Source of the DNA: Nocardia brasiliensis NBRC 14402
GTDB lineage: Bacteria; Actinomycetota; Actinomycetes; Mycobacteriales; Mycobacteriaceae
Direction: 5' to 3'
NCBI RefSeq assembly: GCF_000308475.2
Contig: NZ_BAFT02000024.1
Coordinates: forward strand, 1-64,000
Length of the DNA: 64,000 bases
The notes below the pieces were generated by a model that was not told the DNA's origin, made no database searches, and saw nothing but the letters and a program-made list of their open reading frames with translations. Below, in pieces: positions 24,814 through 32,113 of this stretch. The position numbers and the translations under genes were made by a program. Each line of letters opens with the position of its first letter. The first letter of the stretch is position 1.

Positions 24814-25450
24814 GCACGGAGTCGAGGGCGACGGCGCGCAGCGCGCGTGCGGGGAAGTCGCAATACCAGAGATGGCTTCCGTCCCAGGTCATTCCGGTCG
24901 GATGGCCCGGGACGCGGAACGAACCGATCGCCGCGCCGGTGCGCGCGTCGAGCGCGCGCACCAGCGCGTCGCCGAAGTCGCCGTGCAGCACCATGCCGTC
25001 GACATATGTGAGGCCCGAAGGGGATTCGCCACCGGTGGGGTATTCGCGTTCGATCTCCATGGTCGCGTAGTTCCGCAGCTGCACCACGGTCGGTCCGCGC
25101 AAGCACAGCCACAGTCCCTCGGGGCCGAATTCGATTCCGGTCAGCCTGCCGCTGGACGGAAGTACCGCCTTCTCGCCGACGGACTCCCCGGAGTCCGGAT
25201 CGATGAGCACGAGCCGTTTGGGGTGCCCGCCGACCTGGAGCAGCCGGGCGCCGTCGTAGGCGAGGTCCGCCCGGACCCGGGCGCAGGCCCACGATCGAGC
25301 GACCGTGCCGTCGGACGGGTCGAGGGCATAGATCGCTTTCGCGTCCTGGTCGGAATGCCACAGCATCGAGCCGTCCCAGGTGAGCCCGCACAGATAGCCG
25401 GTGGGCGCGCGCAGTGTCTTGGCGACGGGTACGGATTCGCAGTAGGTCAT
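24800..25450 (-). CDS. small beta-propeller protein, paralogue of the gene at 2693
   Basis: A 216-aa protein made of beta-propeller blades (LCGLTWDGSMLWHSDQDAKA, GLWLCLRGPTVVQLRNYAT, PTGMTWDGSHLWYCDFPARA). It is clearly paralogous to the product of 2693-3331 (CGLTW near the N-terminus and PTG-TWDGS-WYCD near the C-terminus). It has no signal peptide. GGAGAG precedes the ATG. It overlaps the end of the convergent ABC1 gene by 14 bases. It is divergent from the hydroxylase-like gene, with an AT-rich spot (AAGAATATATTGTGAATC) between them. Its function is unknown; a cofactor-free binding or isomerase role is only a guess. Confidence 0.62.
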   Translation of the reverse strand: MTYCESVPVAKTLRAPTGYLCGLTWDGSMLWHSDQDAKAIYALDPSDGTVARSWACARVRADLAYDGARLLQVGGHPKRLVLIDPDSGESVGEKAVLPSSGRLTGIEFGPEGLWLCLRGPTVVQLRNYATMEIEREYPTGGESPSGLTYVDGMVLHGDFGDALVRALDARTGAAIGSFRVPGHPTGMTWDGSHLWYCDFPARALRAVALDSVLNRA

Positions 25451-25483
25451 CTCGGTCTCTCCTGACCTGGCGTCGATCTCACT

Positions 25484-25505
25484 TCAAGAATATATTGTGA
25501 ATCAG
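25484..25505. promoter_or_regulatory. AT-rich spot in the divergent promoter
   Basis: TCAAGAATATATTGTGAATC lies between the minus-strand propeller gene and the start of the sulfur operon. It is the only AT-rich stretch there and so the likely promoter region. Confidence 0.35.
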
Positions 25506-25516
25506 GGGTGATGTTG

Positions 25517-26215
25517 ATGGCAGCGGAACTGGCCGATCTTGCGCAGGCGTACGTCGATCATCACCTGCCCGCCGGCGGGTGCGCGCTCGCCGCCTCGGCC
25601 GCGTGCACGCTCGACTGGGACGAGGACTACTGCCGCCGGGTGGCCGCGTACTTCGATCAGGCGCCGCGGCTGGCCTACGATCCGGCGCTCGCCCGGCGCT
25701 ACGACCGATTCAAGCGGGAGAACCTGCAGCAGTACGCGGTGGTGTCCGACGCGGGCATCGCGGTGCGGCCCTGGCTGGCGCCCGGGCAGCCCTACCGGAG
25801 TTCGGCCGAGCTGCGGGCGTCCGTGCGTACGCGCGGTGAGCTGTACGTTTATCTGACGCGTGCCGGGCACGGGCCCGGTCCGGACGAGGAGTTCCACCCG
25901 CTCCTGGAACCTTCCGGCATCGTGGTCGAGGGCATCGAGCTCTGCCACAACGACGTGTTCCGGGTCGTGCACGACGTCTTCGGGCATGTGATGTCCGGGC
26001 ACGGGTTCTCGGCGCGCGGTGAGTTCGGGGCGGCCTTTTGTCACATGGGGATGTACTCCCCGAGCGTCCATCCGGTGCTCTTCACCGAGCAGGTCGCCCA
26101 GATCTGCTGGTACTTCTTCGGTCCCTACGCGGGCGAGCGCCGGTACCCGCCGCAGAAGGTGTTCCAGTTCCCGTGCCGCTATCTGACCGAGTTCCGGAAA
26201 CTGTTCCAGCTCTAG
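25517..26215 (+). CDS. aromatic-amino-acid-hydroxylase-like non-heme iron protein
   Basis: A 232-aa cytosolic protein. The segment CHNDVFRVVHDVFGHVMSGH (about residues 143-162) contains HDVFGH, resembling the HDxxGH/HELLGH iron motif of biopterin-dependent hydroxylases. A later glutamate in FTEQVAQICWYFFGP (about 191) fits their EE...YWFTVEFG helix. The protein is short, with no regulatory domain. An ATG at 25517 with AGGGG 8 bases upstream is preferred over the in-frame GTG at 25508. It leads the operon with the desulfurase, methyltransferase and sulfur-transfer genes. Hydroxylation of an aromatic or other substrate is possible; the family call is only moderate. Confidence 0.6.
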   Translation: MAAELADLAQAYVDHHLPAGGCALAASAACTLDWDEDYCRRVAAYFDQAPRLAYDPALARRYDRFKRENLQQYAVVSDAGIAVRPWLAPGQPYRSSAELRASVRTRGELYVYLTRAGHGPGPDEEFHPLLEPSGIVVEGIELCHNDVFRVVHDVFGHVMSGHGFSARGEFGAAFCHMGMYSPSVHPVLFTEQVAQICWYFFGPYAGERRYPPQKVFQFPCRYLTEFRKLFQL

Positions 26216-26218
26216 GCA

Positions 26219-26248
26219 AAGTAACTTCATTTAGATATGGTTATCTAA
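26219..26248 (+). promoter_or_regulatory. operator overlapping the cysteine desulfurase start
   Basis: AAGTAACTTCA (26219-26229) is identical to the site before EF-hand 2. It is followed by a perfect 7-base inverted repeat TTAGATA-tggt-TATCTAA (26231-26248), whose last base is the A of the ATG. This position suggests repression or a leaderless promoter. Confidence 0.5.
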
Positions 26249-27567
26249 TGACTGATCTGGTGAGTAATGGGAAGATCAGCTCTTCGACTCTGGGGGAGTC
26301 CGTCCGGCGCGACTTTCCCATCCTGGAGCGGCGTTTCGGCCCGAATCCGTTGGTGTACCTGGACAATGCGGCGACTACCCAGAAACCGCGCGCCGTGCTC
26401 GACGCGCTCGTGGACTATTACTCCGGTGTCAACAGCAATATCGGCAGGGGCTACTACCAGCTCAGCATGGCGGCCACCGATGCCTATGAAGCGGCACGCG
26501 AGACCATTCGGCAGGCGATCAACGCCGAGCACCCCGACGAAGTAGTTTTCACCCCTGGCACGACTGCGGCCGTCAACCTGCTGGCTGATACCTTCGGCCG
26601 GTCCACCGTCACCGCCGGCGACCAAATCGTCGTCACCGGAATGGAACACAACTCCAACATGCTGCCGTGGCGCAGGTTGTGCGAGACGACCGGCGCCGAG
26701 CTGGTGGTCGTTCCGGTCGGCGCCGGGGGACGGGTGGCCCTCGACCGGTTCGCCGCAGCGCTCGGGCCCCGGGTCAAGTTGGCCGCGGTCGCGCAGGTGT
26801 CCAATGTGCTCGGCACGGTCAACCCGGTCCGGGACATGATCGGCGCGGCGCATCGGCACGGCATTCCGGTGCTCGTCGACGGCGCCCAGGAGGTGCCGCA
26901 CCGGCCGGTGGATGTGCGCGCCCTCGGCGCCGATTTCTATTGCTTCTCCGGGCACAAGATCTACGGTCCGATGGGTATCGGTGTGCTGTACGGCAAGCGC
27001 GAGCGGTTGTCGCGACTGGCGCCGTATCAGGTGGGCGGCGGCACCGTGAAGGGTGTGACTTTCGACGAGCCGGTCGCCTATGTTCCGGTGCCGGCCCGGC
27101 TCGAAGCGGGCACGCCGCACATCGCGGGCGCGATCGGACTGGCCGCGGCGTTCGCCTATGTCGAGCGCTTGGGCTGGGACGACGTCCGGCGCCACGACGA
27201 CCTGCTGGTGCGCACCGCCGTCGATGCGCTGGAAAGCGTTGCGCGCGTGCGTATTCTGGGCGATCCTGCGGCTCAGCCGAGCGGGATCGTCTCGTTCGTC
27301 GTCGACGGCATCCACCCCTACGACGTCGGCGGCCATCTGGACGCGCACGGTGTGGCGGTGCGCAGCGGCGTGCACTGCGCCAACGTATTCCTCGACAGCT
27401 TCAGTGAAGTCGGCACGGTTCGCCTGTCGTTCGCGGTCTACAACACCGAAGCCGAAATAGATCTGGTCCGGCGCGCACTCACGACCGTGCGGCCCGGCTT
27501 CTGGACCGAAGAGCATCCCACCGAACGGTTCCTGGCGATCGATCCGTCCACCCCGCACCAGAACTGA
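26248..27567 (+). CDS. SufS-type cysteine desulfurase
   Basis: A 439-aa class V PLP enzyme. Visible marks: the N-terminal YLDNAATTQKP, the substrate pocket EHNSNMLPW, the Asp of VLVDGAQEVPH, the Schiff-base lysine K237 in CFSGHKIYGPMG, and the catalytic persulfide cysteine C377 in RSGVHCANVF (RSGxHCA as in SufS). The ending NVFLDSF is unlike standard SufS (usually QPL/QPA), so it may be specialised. The ATG has almost no leader and overlaps an inverted repeat. It is the second gene of the sulfur operon. No SufBCDU genes are near, so the mobilised sulfur is likely used for the natural product rather than for Fe-S clusters; this is inference. Confidence 0.86.
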   Translation: MTDLVSNGKISSSTLGESVRRDFPILERRFGPNPLVYLDNAATTQKPRAVLDALVDYYSGVNSNIGRGYYQLSMAATDAYEAARETIRQAINAEHPDEVVFTPGTTAAVNLLADTFGRSTVTAGDQIVVTGMEHNSNMLPWRRLCETTGAELVVVPVGAGGRVALDRFAAALGPRVKLAAVAQVSNVLGTVNPVRDMIGAAHRHGIPVLVDGAQEVPHRPVDVRALGADFYCFSGHKIYGPMGIGVLYGKRERLSRLAPYQVGGGTVKGVTFDEPVAYVPVPARLEAGTPHIAGAIGLAAAFAYVERLGWDDVRRHDDLLVRTAVDALESVARVRILGDPAAQPSGIVSFVVDGIHPYDVGGHLDAHGVAVRSGVHCANVFLDSFSEVGTVRLSFAVYNTEAEIDLVRRALTTVRPGFWTEEHPTERFLAIDPSTPHQN

Positions 27568-27580
27568 CGGGACAGGTGTC

Positions 27581-28453
27581 ATGACCACTGCCGATTTCGA
27601 TCCGGTGAGTTTCAAACGGACGCAACGAGCCAACTGGAACGCGATCAGCGACGGCTGGGTGTCCTGTGCGGCCGACTTCGAAAGGGGCGGCGCGCCGGTG
27701 ACCGCGCGACTGCTCGAACTCGCCGGAGTGCGGCCGGGTCATCGGGTGCTCGACGTCGGCACCGGCACCGGAGAACCGGCGCTGTCGGCCGCTGTGGTCG
27801 TCGGCTCGGCCGGCGCGGTCGTCGGAATCGACCTCGCGCCGGAGATGATCAGCCGGGCGCGGGAGCGGGCGCGCGGTCGGGACAATGTCGAATTCGCCGT
27901 CGGTGACGTCGAATCGCTGGAATTTCCCGCCGCGTCGTTCGACGTCGTGCTCAGCCGATGGGGCCTGATGTTCGCGGTCGATCACGTCGAGACGTTCCGG
28001 TCCCTGGCGCGGGTGCTGGTGCCCGGCGGGCTGTTCGCCGCCGCAGTGTGGGCGGTGCCGGGGTCGGAAGTACCCATGATGTCCCTCGCCTTCCAAGTCC
28101 TCAGCAGACGACTCGAACTGCCGCCCGCGCCACCGGGAACGCCGGGGCCGTTCAGCATGGGCGACCCGGAGGCACTCGCCGCCGAAGTGACGAAGGCCGG
28201 TTTCACCGATGTCGAAGTGACCCCGTTCCGGGTTCCGTTCGTGCTCGAATCCCCGCAGCACTACATCGAATTCAGCAAGGTGGTCAGTCCGCCCGGCCTG
28301 AAGACCATGCTGCGGGAGAAGTTCGGCAGTGCCGACGATCCGGAAACCTGGACCGCGGTGGGCGAGGCCGTCGAGCCGTATCGCACCTCCGCGGGCGAGA
28401 TCGCCCTGCCGAGCAAGGCCCTGTTGGTGCGGGCCGTCGCGCCGATCGGCTGA
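27581..28453 (+). CDS. SAM-dependent methyltransferase (UbiE-like)
   Basis: A 290-aa class I methyltransferase. Motif I is VLDVGTGTGEPALSAAVVVG, followed by GIDLAPEMISRARER, the post-I region FAVGDVESLEFPAASFDVVL and motif III VLVPGGLFAAAVWAVPGS. The C-terminal half has aromatic, helical sequence (HYIEFSKVVSPPG) that could form a small-molecule lid. It lies 13 bases after the desulfurase and 5 bases before the gamma-family PLP gene, so the operon couples sulfur supply and methylation. S-, O- or C-methylation of the product are all open; S-methylation would fit an enediyne thiol trigger. Confidence 0.82.
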   Translation: MTTADFDPVSFKRTQRANWNAISDGWVSCAADFERGGAPVTARLLELAGVRPGHRVLDVGTGTGEPALSAAVVVGSAGAVVGIDLAPEMISRARERARGRDNVEFAVGDVESLEFPAASFDVVLSRWGLMFAVDHVETFRSLARVLVPGGLFAAAVWAVPGSEVPMMSLAFQVLSRRLELPPAPPGTPGPFSMGDPEALAAEVTKAGFTDVEVTPFRVPFVLESPQHYIEFSKVVSPPGLKTMLREKFGSADDPETWTAVGEAVEPYRTSAGEIALPSKALLVRAVAPIG

Positions 28454-28458
28454 TCGCC

Positions 28459-29586
28459 ATGCGCTTCGACACCCGGCTCGTGCACAGCGGGCAGCGGCCC
28501 GCGCCCGGCACCGGTGACATCGTGGCGCCGATCCATGTCGCCACCACCTACGATCGCTTCGCACAGGAACCGTTGCGGCTCTTCTATTCTCGTGGTGAGA
28601 ACCCGACCAGGGAGGCCTTGGAGGAATGCCTGGCCGCGCTGGAGGACGCGCGGTGCTGCGCGTCTTTCTCCTCGGGGCAGGCGGCCGCGACCACTGCGTT
28701 GTCCGTGCTGTCGCCCGGGCAGCGTCTGGTGTCGTCCGACGATGTGTACGGCGGCACCTACGCGTTGTTCTCGACCCTGGGGCGATTCGGCATCGAGGTC
28801 GACTATGCGGATCTGACCGATCCGGCCGAGGTGCGGCGTGCGCTGGCGGCCGACACCGCGATGGTGTGGGTGGAGACGCCGAGCAACCCCTTGCTGAAGA
28901 TCACGGATGTCACCGAGGTCAGCCGGCTGGCGCGGGCGCGGGGTGCCCTGGTGGTGGTCGACAACACGTTCGCGAGCCCGGCCCTGCAGCGGCCTTTGGA
29001 TCTGGGAGCTGATGTAAGCCTCTACAGCACAACAAAATTCATCGCGGGGCACGCCGATGTGCTCGGTGGTGCGCTGGTGTGCGGCGACGAAGCGCTGCAT
29101 GCCCGATTCGTCGAGCACCGGACGGTGACCGGTGCCGTATCCGGCGGCCTGGACTGCTACCTGGTGCATCGCGGCGTGAAAACGCTGTCCCTGCGCGTGC
29201 ATCGCCAGACCGCCACCGCGCGCTCGATCGCCGAGCAGCTGTGCGGACATCCCGCGGTCCGCGGGGTGTGCTATCCCGGCCTGCCGTCGCATCCCGGGTA
29301 CCGGCTGGCCGCTCGGCAGATGTCGGGGCCGGGTTCGATCGTGAGTTTCCGCTACCGCGGCGATCCCGAGAAACTGATGGCGCGTACGCAGCTGTTCGCC
29401 TGCGCGGTGAGTCTCGGCGGGGTGCGCTCGCTGATCGAGTGCCCGGCATTGATGACGCACCGGCCGATACCGCGCGCGATCAGGCACGCCGCCGGCATCA
29501 CCGACGACCTGGTTCGACTTTCGATCGGGATCGAGGATCCGGCCGATCTGGTCGAGGATCTGACGACTGCGCTGGAGGGTGACTGA
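28459..29586 (+). CDS. Cys/Met metabolism PLP enzyme (cystathionine gamma-synthase/lyase or methionine gamma-lyase type)
   Basis: A 375-aa gamma-family PLP enzyme. The cofactor-binding segments are FSSGQAAATTALSVLSPG, the tyrosine of VYGGTYALFSTLG, VVDNTFASPALQRPLDLGAD, and the Schiff-base lysine K193 in SLYSTTKFIAGHAD; the C-terminus has SLGGVRSLIECPALMTHRPI. The YGGT context matches cystathionine gamma-synthase/lyase rather than strict methionine gamma-lyases, which have YGCT. It overlaps the homocysteine methyltransferase gene (TGATG). A homologous PLP enzyme, CalE6, is known from the calicheamicin cluster. It could release or transfer sulfur from cysteine or methionine-type donors, and its direction cannot be judged from sequence. 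Confidence 0.87.
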   Translation: MRFDTRLVHSGQRPAPGTGDIVAPIHVATTYDRFAQEPLRLFYSRGENPTREALEECLAALEDARCCASFSSGQAAATTALSVLSPGQRLVSSDDVYGGTYALFSTLGRFGIEVDYADLTDPAEVRRALAADTAMVWVETPSNPLLKITDVTEVSRLARARGALVVVDNTFASPALQRPLDLGADVSLYSTTKFIAGHADVLGGALVCGDEALHARFVEHRTVTGAVSGGLDCYLVHRGVKTLSLRVHRQTATARSIAEQLCGHPAVRGVCYPGLPSHPGYRLAARQMSGPGSIVSFRYRGDPEKLMARTQLFACAVSLGGVRSLIECPALMTHRPIPRAIRHAAGITDDLVRLSIGIEDPADLVEDLTTALEGD

Positions 29587-30500
29587 TGACGAATTCCTAT
29601 GCTGGCCAAGGGGTCGTGCTGCTCGACGGAGGCGGTGCGACCGAGCTGCAACGCGCCGGCTTGTCGGTGCGCCCGCCGTGGTGGACGGCGCGGGCCATGC
29701 TCACGGACGCGAACCGGAGCGTGCTGCAATCGGTGCACGAGGCGTATCTCGCCGCCGGCGCCCAGGTGATCACCGCGAACACCTTCCGGGCGAACCTGCG
29801 CGCGCTGAGCCGGACCAAGCTCGACGACGCGGGCCGGGCCTGGATGGTGCACGCGGCCGTCGGGGTGGCCGGGGCCGCCCGCAAACATGCCCGCGTGCCC
29901 GAGGCGCGCATCGCGGGCTCGATCGGACCGGTCGAAGACTGTTATCGACCTGACCTGGTGCCCTCCGACGAGGAACTGCGCGCCGAGCACGGCTGGCTGG
30001 TGCGCGAGCTCTCGCGGGCCGGCGTGGACCTGTTCCTGATCGAGACGATGAACACCATCCGCGAAGCCCGGATCGCGCTGGCGCAGGTGCTCGCCGCGGG
30101 CGGGCGGGCGTGGGTGTCGTTCGTCTGCGCGGACGATGCGACGCTGCTGTCGGGGGAGCCGTTGACCGGCGCGGTACACGCGGTACAGCGCGACGGCGCC
30201 GAGGCCGTGCTCATCAACTGCACCTCACCGCACGGCACGGAGGTCGCCTTGCGGGTGCTGTGCCGTGGGCGGGCGGGGCTGATCGGGGCCTATCCGAATA
30301 TCGAGGACCGGACCGGCCTGCCGCCCTACGAACATGTCGATCGCGCCGTGCCCGCGGCGTTGTCTCCCGACGAGTACGCGGAACTGGTCGCGCGGTGGTG
30401 CACCGACTACGGCCTGGACATCGTCGGTGGCTGCTGTGGCACCTCGCCCGCGCACCTCGCGGCGGCGAAAGGGCTGCTGAGCGCGGCTGTCGCGACGTGA
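29586..30500 (+). CDS. homocysteine S-methyltransferase family protein (MmuM-like)
   Basis: A 304-aa TIM-barrel protein. It starts with VVLLDGGGATELQRAGLSV (the GGxxTEL motif), has the region ITANTFRANLRALSR, and three zinc-ligand cysteines: one in INCTSPHG and the pair in IVGGCCGTSPAHLAA. This is the pfam S-methyltrans pattern, which moves a methyl group from SAM or S-methylmethionine to homocysteine or another thiol. The stop of the upstream PLP gene overlaps its ATG. In this context it may methylate a pathway thiol (for instance to a methyl sulfide) or recycle homocysteine. It is the last gene of the sulfur operon. Confidence 0.86.
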   Translation: MTNSYAGQGVVLLDGGGATELQRAGLSVRPPWWTARAMLTDANRSVLQSVHEAYLAAGAQVITANTFRANLRALSRTKLDDAGRAWMVHAAVGVAGAARKHARVPEARIAGSIGPVEDCYRPDLVPSDEELRAEHGWLVRELSRAGVDLFLIETMNTIREARIALAQVLAAGGRAWVSFVCADDATLLSGEPLTGAVHAVQRDGAEAVLINCTSPHGTEVALRVLCRGRAGLIGAYPNIEDRTGLPPYEHVDRAVPAALSPDEYAELVARWCTDYGLDIVGGCCGTSPAHLAAAKGLLSAAVAT

Positions 30501-30565
30501 GGTCCCGGTTCGACGGCGACCTCGGCCCGAGTGGTCCCAGCCCCTTCCGAGGCGTAGGCTTAGCA

Positions 30566-30582
30566 TAGATAACTATATATTA
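30566..30582 (+). promoter_or_regulatory. cluster-type AT element
   Basis: TAGATAACTATATATTA, followed by AAGATATTTTTATCGGGG. It is the clearest copy of the 17-base element shared with 6327. A TATATT-like -10 region is present, so it may be the promoter of a leader RNA or small frame ahead of the HxlR gene. Confidence 0.5.
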
Positions 30583-30611
30583 AGATATTTTTATCGGGGA
30601 GATGTGCTGCG

Positions 30612-30637
30612 GGCTGTCGGGCGACCGTCCGACAGCC
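30612..30637 (+). terminator. hairpin, possible terminator or attenuator
   Basis: Perfect 9-base arms GGCTGTCGG / CCGACAGCC flank 8 bases. It lies about 30 bases downstream of the AT-rich promoter-like element, so it may attenuate a transcript from it or terminate the sulfur operon. Confidence 0.4.
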
Positions 30638-30841
30638 GGTCGCGGCTTGCGGCCCGGGGCCGGTACGGACGCGGGCCGGATCGGCCGCTCGCGCTCCGGC
30701 CCCCGCATCGAAGTGTTATTTCCGGATGGATCAGTTCTCGTGGCACAGCCTGCGGACCGGTCCGGCACCGCCGTTGCCGCACCGTTAGCTCGGAAGGTAC
30801 TGGCGGTCGGCGGGTCGGCCACAGCTACCGAAGGGAAACAC

Positions 30842-30879
30842 TTAACGTAGTATCTATGTCACTAGTAAGTTGTAGTGAC
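30842..30879 (+). promoter_or_regulatory. HxlR promoter with operator-like inverted repeat
   Basis: TTAACGTAGTATCTA (30842-30856) reads TAGATACTACGTTAA on the other strand. It is followed by GTCACT (30858-30863) and AGTGAC (30874-30879), a perfect 6-base inverted repeat with a 10-base spacer, 20 bases before the HxlR ATG. Autoregulation is likely but inferred. Confidence 0.5.
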
Positions 30880-30899
30880 CCGAGACCCGAGGTGCCCCC

Positions 30900-31598
30900 A
30901 TGGGAACGAAGCGCTACGCGCAGATGTGCGCAGTAGCGGCCGCGCTCGACTTGGTCGGCGAGCGCTGGACCCTGCTGATAATCCGCGATCTCACGACAGG
31001 TCCGAAGCGATACAACCAGTTGCTCGAAGAGACCTTGGTCGGCATCGGGCCGAATCTGCTCGCCGCGCGGTTGCAAATGCTCACCGAACACGGGGTCATC
31101 CAGCGCGAGCCGGTATCCGGCGACGGCCGCGGTGTCCAGTATCGGCTGACGGCCAGTGGCGAAGCGCTCCGGCCGGTGATCATCGGGTTGGCGTCGTGGG
31201 GTCTCACCCACATCTCCTCCTACGAGCAGGACGGGCTCGTCCGCTCCGAGTGGGGACGCTTGGCCTTGGAAGCGATGATCTCGGTCGGCCCGCCGCCCGA
31301 GGTCGACGAGGCGTACGAGTTCCGGATCGGCGACGAGGTGTTCCACGTGCGGTGCGAAGACCACACGGCGCGCGTCGTCGACGGAATCCCGCCGGATGAA
31401 CCGGCGCTCGTCGTCACCGCCGATCCGGAGACGTTCATCCGGATCGGCACCGAGCAGATCGGCATCCTCGACGCGATGCTGTCCGGCAACCTGACGGTCA
31501 GCGGCGATACCACCTCGTTGACGCGCTGCCTGCGCCTGCTCGACCTCGAGCTCACCTCGAAGGCGCAGCCGGCCGAGGCCCACGCCGACGTGTCCTGA
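30900..31598 (+). CDS. HxlR-family transcriptional regulator with SCP2-like C-terminal domain
   Basis: A 232-aa protein. The N-terminal 95 residues form the HxlR winged helix: MCAVAAALDLVGERWTLLII with the conserved cysteine, RYNQLLEETLVGIGPNLLAARLQML as the recognition helix region, and a wing at GDGRGVQYRLT. The C-terminal part (about residues 130-225) resembles the SCP2 sterol-binding fold (ALVVTADPETFIRIGTEQ, LSGNLTVSGDTTSLTRCLRL), as often found fused to this HTH in actinobacteria. The hydrophobic pocket could sense the product or an intermediate. It lies between the sulfur operon and the PKS cassette and has its own operator-like site, so it is the best candidate for a pathway regulator. 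Confidence 0.85.
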   Translation: MGTKRYAQMCAVAAALDLVGERWTLLIIRDLTTGPKRYNQLLEETLVGIGPNLLAARLQMLTEHGVIQREPVSGDGRGVQYRLTASGEALRPVIIGLASWGLTHISSYEQDGLVRSEWGRLALEAMISVGPPPEVDEAYEFRIGDEVFHVRCEDHTARVVDGIPPDEPALVVTADPETFIRIGTEQIGILDAMLSGNLTVSGDTTSLTRCLRLLDLELTSKAQPAEAHADVS

Positions 31599-31630
31599 CC
31601 GCGCTCCGCGCGCGACTGATCGGCCATGAC

Positions 31631-32110
31631 TCAGTCGGCACGGCGACCGGCCGGGACGCGCACGCCGCTTCTCGGATGGTCGGATTCGGCGTAGGGCTCG
31701 AGTGCGCGCCGCAGGCTTTCCGGCACCCGGGTCGGCTCGATCCGAGTTCCGTTGTCGCGCATGCACGCAACCCGTTGCCGGCCGCGGGCCACCAGGTGTT
31801 CGACCGCGCTCTGGTCGTCGATGTCGAGGTAGGCGAATTCGAATTCGATCTGCGTCTGGGTCAGGTCCACCAAGGTCATCCGGATGGTGAGGCGTTGGAA
31901 CGCGGTCAGTTCGGCGAAGTATTCGCATTCGCACCTGATCGTGAAAAGTTTCAGGTCCCGGTTTATCTCGTCGAGCACGTCCGGGGCGTGCTCCATCAGG
32001 AACATTTCCCGGCAGCGGCCTTGCCAGCGAAAATAGTGCACGAAATAGACGTTGCCGACGAGGTTGGTCTCCTCGAAGCCGACGATATGGGAGATCTCGT
32101 AAGCGCGCAC
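31631..32110 (-). CDS. enediyne thioesterase E10 (hot-dog fold)
   Basis: A 159-aa protein of the enediyne-specific thioesterase family (SgcE10, CalE7, DynE7). It starts with the family signature RAYEISHIVGFEETNLVGNV and YFVHYFRWQGRCREMFL, and continues with CECEYFAELTAFQRLTIRMT. It forms a tetrameric hot-dog enzyme that releases the polyene chain from the PKSE acyl carrier protein, giving the heptaene or methyl ketone in vitro. The start is a GTG three bases after the PKSE stop, so the two are co-translated. Typical length for the family is 140-160 aa. This is a diagnostic partner of the PKSE. Confidence 0.92.
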   Translation of the reverse strand: MRAYEISHIVGFEETNLVGNVYFVHYFRWQGRCREMFLMEHAPDVLDEINRDLKLFTIRCECEYFAELTAFQRLTIRMTLVDLTQTQIEFEFAYLDIDDQSAVEHLVARGRQRVACMRDNGTRIEPTRVPESLRRALEPYAESDHPRSGVRVPAGRRAD

Positions 32111-32113
32111 GTA

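Larger units (their letters stand above)
30501..30899. other. 399-base intergenic region between the sulfur operon and the HxlR gene
   Basis: It holds an AT-rich element (30566-30582), a strong hairpin (30612-30637) and an operator-like inverted repeat (30858-30879). A short plus-strand frame at 30602-30850 (82 codons, starting MCCGLSGDRP) is possible but lacks proper ribosome-binding-site spacing; it could also be a leader RNA. Confidence 0.4.

Noticed and set aside
28459..29586. Calling the gamma-family PLP enzyme a strict methionine gamma-lyase
   Set aside because: The YGGT context lacks the cysteine (YGCT) typical of methionine gamma-lyases, so the broader family call is safer.
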